Translations under genes and position numbers: made by a program
The notes under the pieces: generated by a model
Told to the model about the DNA's origin: nothing
Database searches by the model: none
What the model saw: only the letters and a program-made list of their open reading frames with translations
Source: Candidatus Tharpella sp.
Lineage (GTDB): Bacteria; Desulfobacterota; Anaeroferrophillalia; Anaeroferrophillales; Tharpellaceae
Assembly: GCA_021163565.1 (NCBI GenBank)
Contig: JAGGTT010000297.1
Coordinates: 1-6,712 of the forward strand
Length of the DNA: 6,712 nt
Direction: 5' to 3'
In this document: positions 5,829-6,712 of the stretch, in pieces
Layout: each line of letters opens with the position of its first letter
Numbering within the stretch: the first letter of the stretch is position 1

Positions 5829-6712
5829 CTATCGATTCTCAATGTAACCGATCATCCCGCGCATGCTGTTACCGAGAAAATAACGTTCCCGGGCGTAGGT
5901 TGCCGGATCCAGTTCCTTGATCCGGCAATAGTTGTGATCATGCTCCAGCAGCCACTGAAAAAGTCTCTCCTCAGACTCCTCATCACCGGCCATGGCGACC
6001 TCTTCCACCCCTCTGACCCAGAGTTTAAGCTGATCTCGGCCGATCGTAAGGTAATCCAAAGCCGGTTCCACCAGACCATAATGGGCGATCACCATTTTTG
6101 CCGGTTTGAGCTTAAGCATCTCTTCAACCGAATTTAAGGCCACATCAAGTATGAACCTAGGCGGGGTTGCCGGACGCATATAGATGCCACTTTTCACCGG
6201 GCTTCTCACACCGACCACCTCACCGGCAAAAAGCAGATCATCGAAAAGAAAACAGAGATGATGCTGCGCATGTCCAGGAGTCAGAAATACGGATATCCCG
6301 GTATTGCCGACTTTTTCCGAGAAACTGATATTCGCTGCCGGAACCGGAATGATCTCACCATAGACCTCGGCCATATAACCTAATACTTTCAATGATCCCT
6401 GCCAGAGCTTGGCCGGTTCAACCATATGTTTGATGCCCTGCGGATGGCAGATCACCTGGGCCTCAGGATAGCTTTTTAAGATCTCCCCAGTCCCGCCGGC
6501 ATGATCGATATGGATATGCGTAAGCAGAATATAATCGAGCCTGGTCACCCCTTTTATCTTTAGTTCTTTCAAAAGATGAGGAATCGTGGCCAGAGGCCCG
6601 GGATCAACCAGGAAAGTAAAGTCATCGCCCTGATAAAGCCAGGCACTAATAAATTTAGTAAACCCCTCAAGGCGGGGTTCATCAAGATCAATACAACTTA
6701 ATTTCTCAATAT
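5829..6712 (-). CDS. Metallo-beta-lactamase-fold hydrolase, lacking its extreme N-terminus at window edge
   Basis: The reading frame is open from the window edge (first full codon at 6710) to the TAG at 5831-5829, giving 293 visible residues. Probably only a few N-terminal residues are missing, because the visible part starts IEKLSCIDLDEPRLEGF, a normal beginning for this fold. A TTG at 6572 is internal and not the start: LVDPGP (residues 34-39), a conserved strand of the fold, lies before it. The zinc motif is THIHIDHAGG (64-73) with H65, H67, D69 and H70. The third-site His is H147 in TPGHAQHH. FAGEVVGV (162-169) occupies the usual GD position with Glu164, and AHYG (209-212) supplies H210. 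The pattern is glyoxalase II-like, and the C-terminal helical part is typical of broad-specificity thioester or ester hydrolases, but the substrate is unknown. It is cytoplasmic: no signal peptide or membrane segment is seen in the visible part. ubiB follows after 89 bases on the same strand. Confidence 0.88.
   Translation of the reverse strand, partial: IEKLSCIDLDEPRLEGFTKFISAWLYQGDDFTFLVDPGPLATIPHLLKELKIKGVTRLDYILLTHIHIDHAGGTGEILKSYPEAQVICHPQGIKHMVEPAKLWQGSLKVLGYMAEVYGEIIPVPAANISFSEKVGNTGISVFLTPGHAQHHLCFLFDDLLFAGEVVGVRSPVKSGIYMRPATPPRFILDVALNSVEEMLKLKPAKMVIAHYGLVEPALDYLTIGRDQLKLWVRGVEEVAMAGDEESEERLFQWLLEHDHNYCRIKELDPATYARERYFLGNSMRGMIGYIENR

Noticed and set aside
5829..6572. Starting the MBL hydrolase at the TTG at 6572
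   Set aside because: The frame stays open to the window edge, and the upstream residues include LVDPGP, a conserved part of the fold, so the true start lies beyond 6710.

Overview
The window looks like an ordinary chromosomal stretch from a Gram-negative bacterium with moderate GC content. It combines an A-type flavodiiron protein (a marker of anaerobic or microaerobic life), a UbiB/ABC1-family protein, the heme enzyme HemE and a long-type threonine synthase. That mix, with sigma70-like promoters and close gene packing, would fit a Desulfobacterota (former deltaproteobacterial) lineage. This placement is inference from gene content, since no marker gene is present. I see no RNA gene, CRISPR array, insertion sequence, phage or plasmid function, and no gene-free stretch longer than about 150 bases.

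Layout. Positions 1-434 (minus) hold the N-terminal part of a flavodiiron/FprA-type protein, cut by the left edge of the window. It is preceded by an AT-rich 121-base gap with a convincing -35/-10 pair, and an operator-like dyad lies on the -10. Positions 556-1413 (minus) hold a SAM-dependent methyltransferase of unknown substrate. A 142-base divergent intergenic region follows. Positions 1556-2590 (plus) are hemE, and 2619-4022 (plus) are thrC, only 28 bases downstream and probably in the same transcript. thrC converges on ubiB (4045-5739, minus) across a 22-base gap that carries a perfect 13-base tandem duplication. Upstream of ubiB lies an 89-base gap with a TATAAT hexamer and a TTCGACAAGCTCA repeat-like motif. 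Positions 5829-6712 (minus) hold a metallo-beta-lactamase-fold hydrolase that lacks only its extreme N-terminus, beyond the right edge.

How the genes relate. HemE makes coproporphyrinogen III for heme. UbiB-type proteins support isoprenoid quinone biosynthesis or lipid handling at the membrane. FprA-type proteins reduce O2 or NO. These three fit a respiratory, redox-active anaerobe, but they lie in separate transcription units and I see no dedicated shared system. ThrC and the MBL hydrolase are metabolic neighbours without an obvious link. I did not find strong evidence of a previously undescribed system. The points most worth a second look are the putative redox operator over the flavodiiron promoter, the TTCGACAAGCTCA motif upstream of ubiB, and the Glu in place of the usual bridging Asp in the MBL hydrolase.
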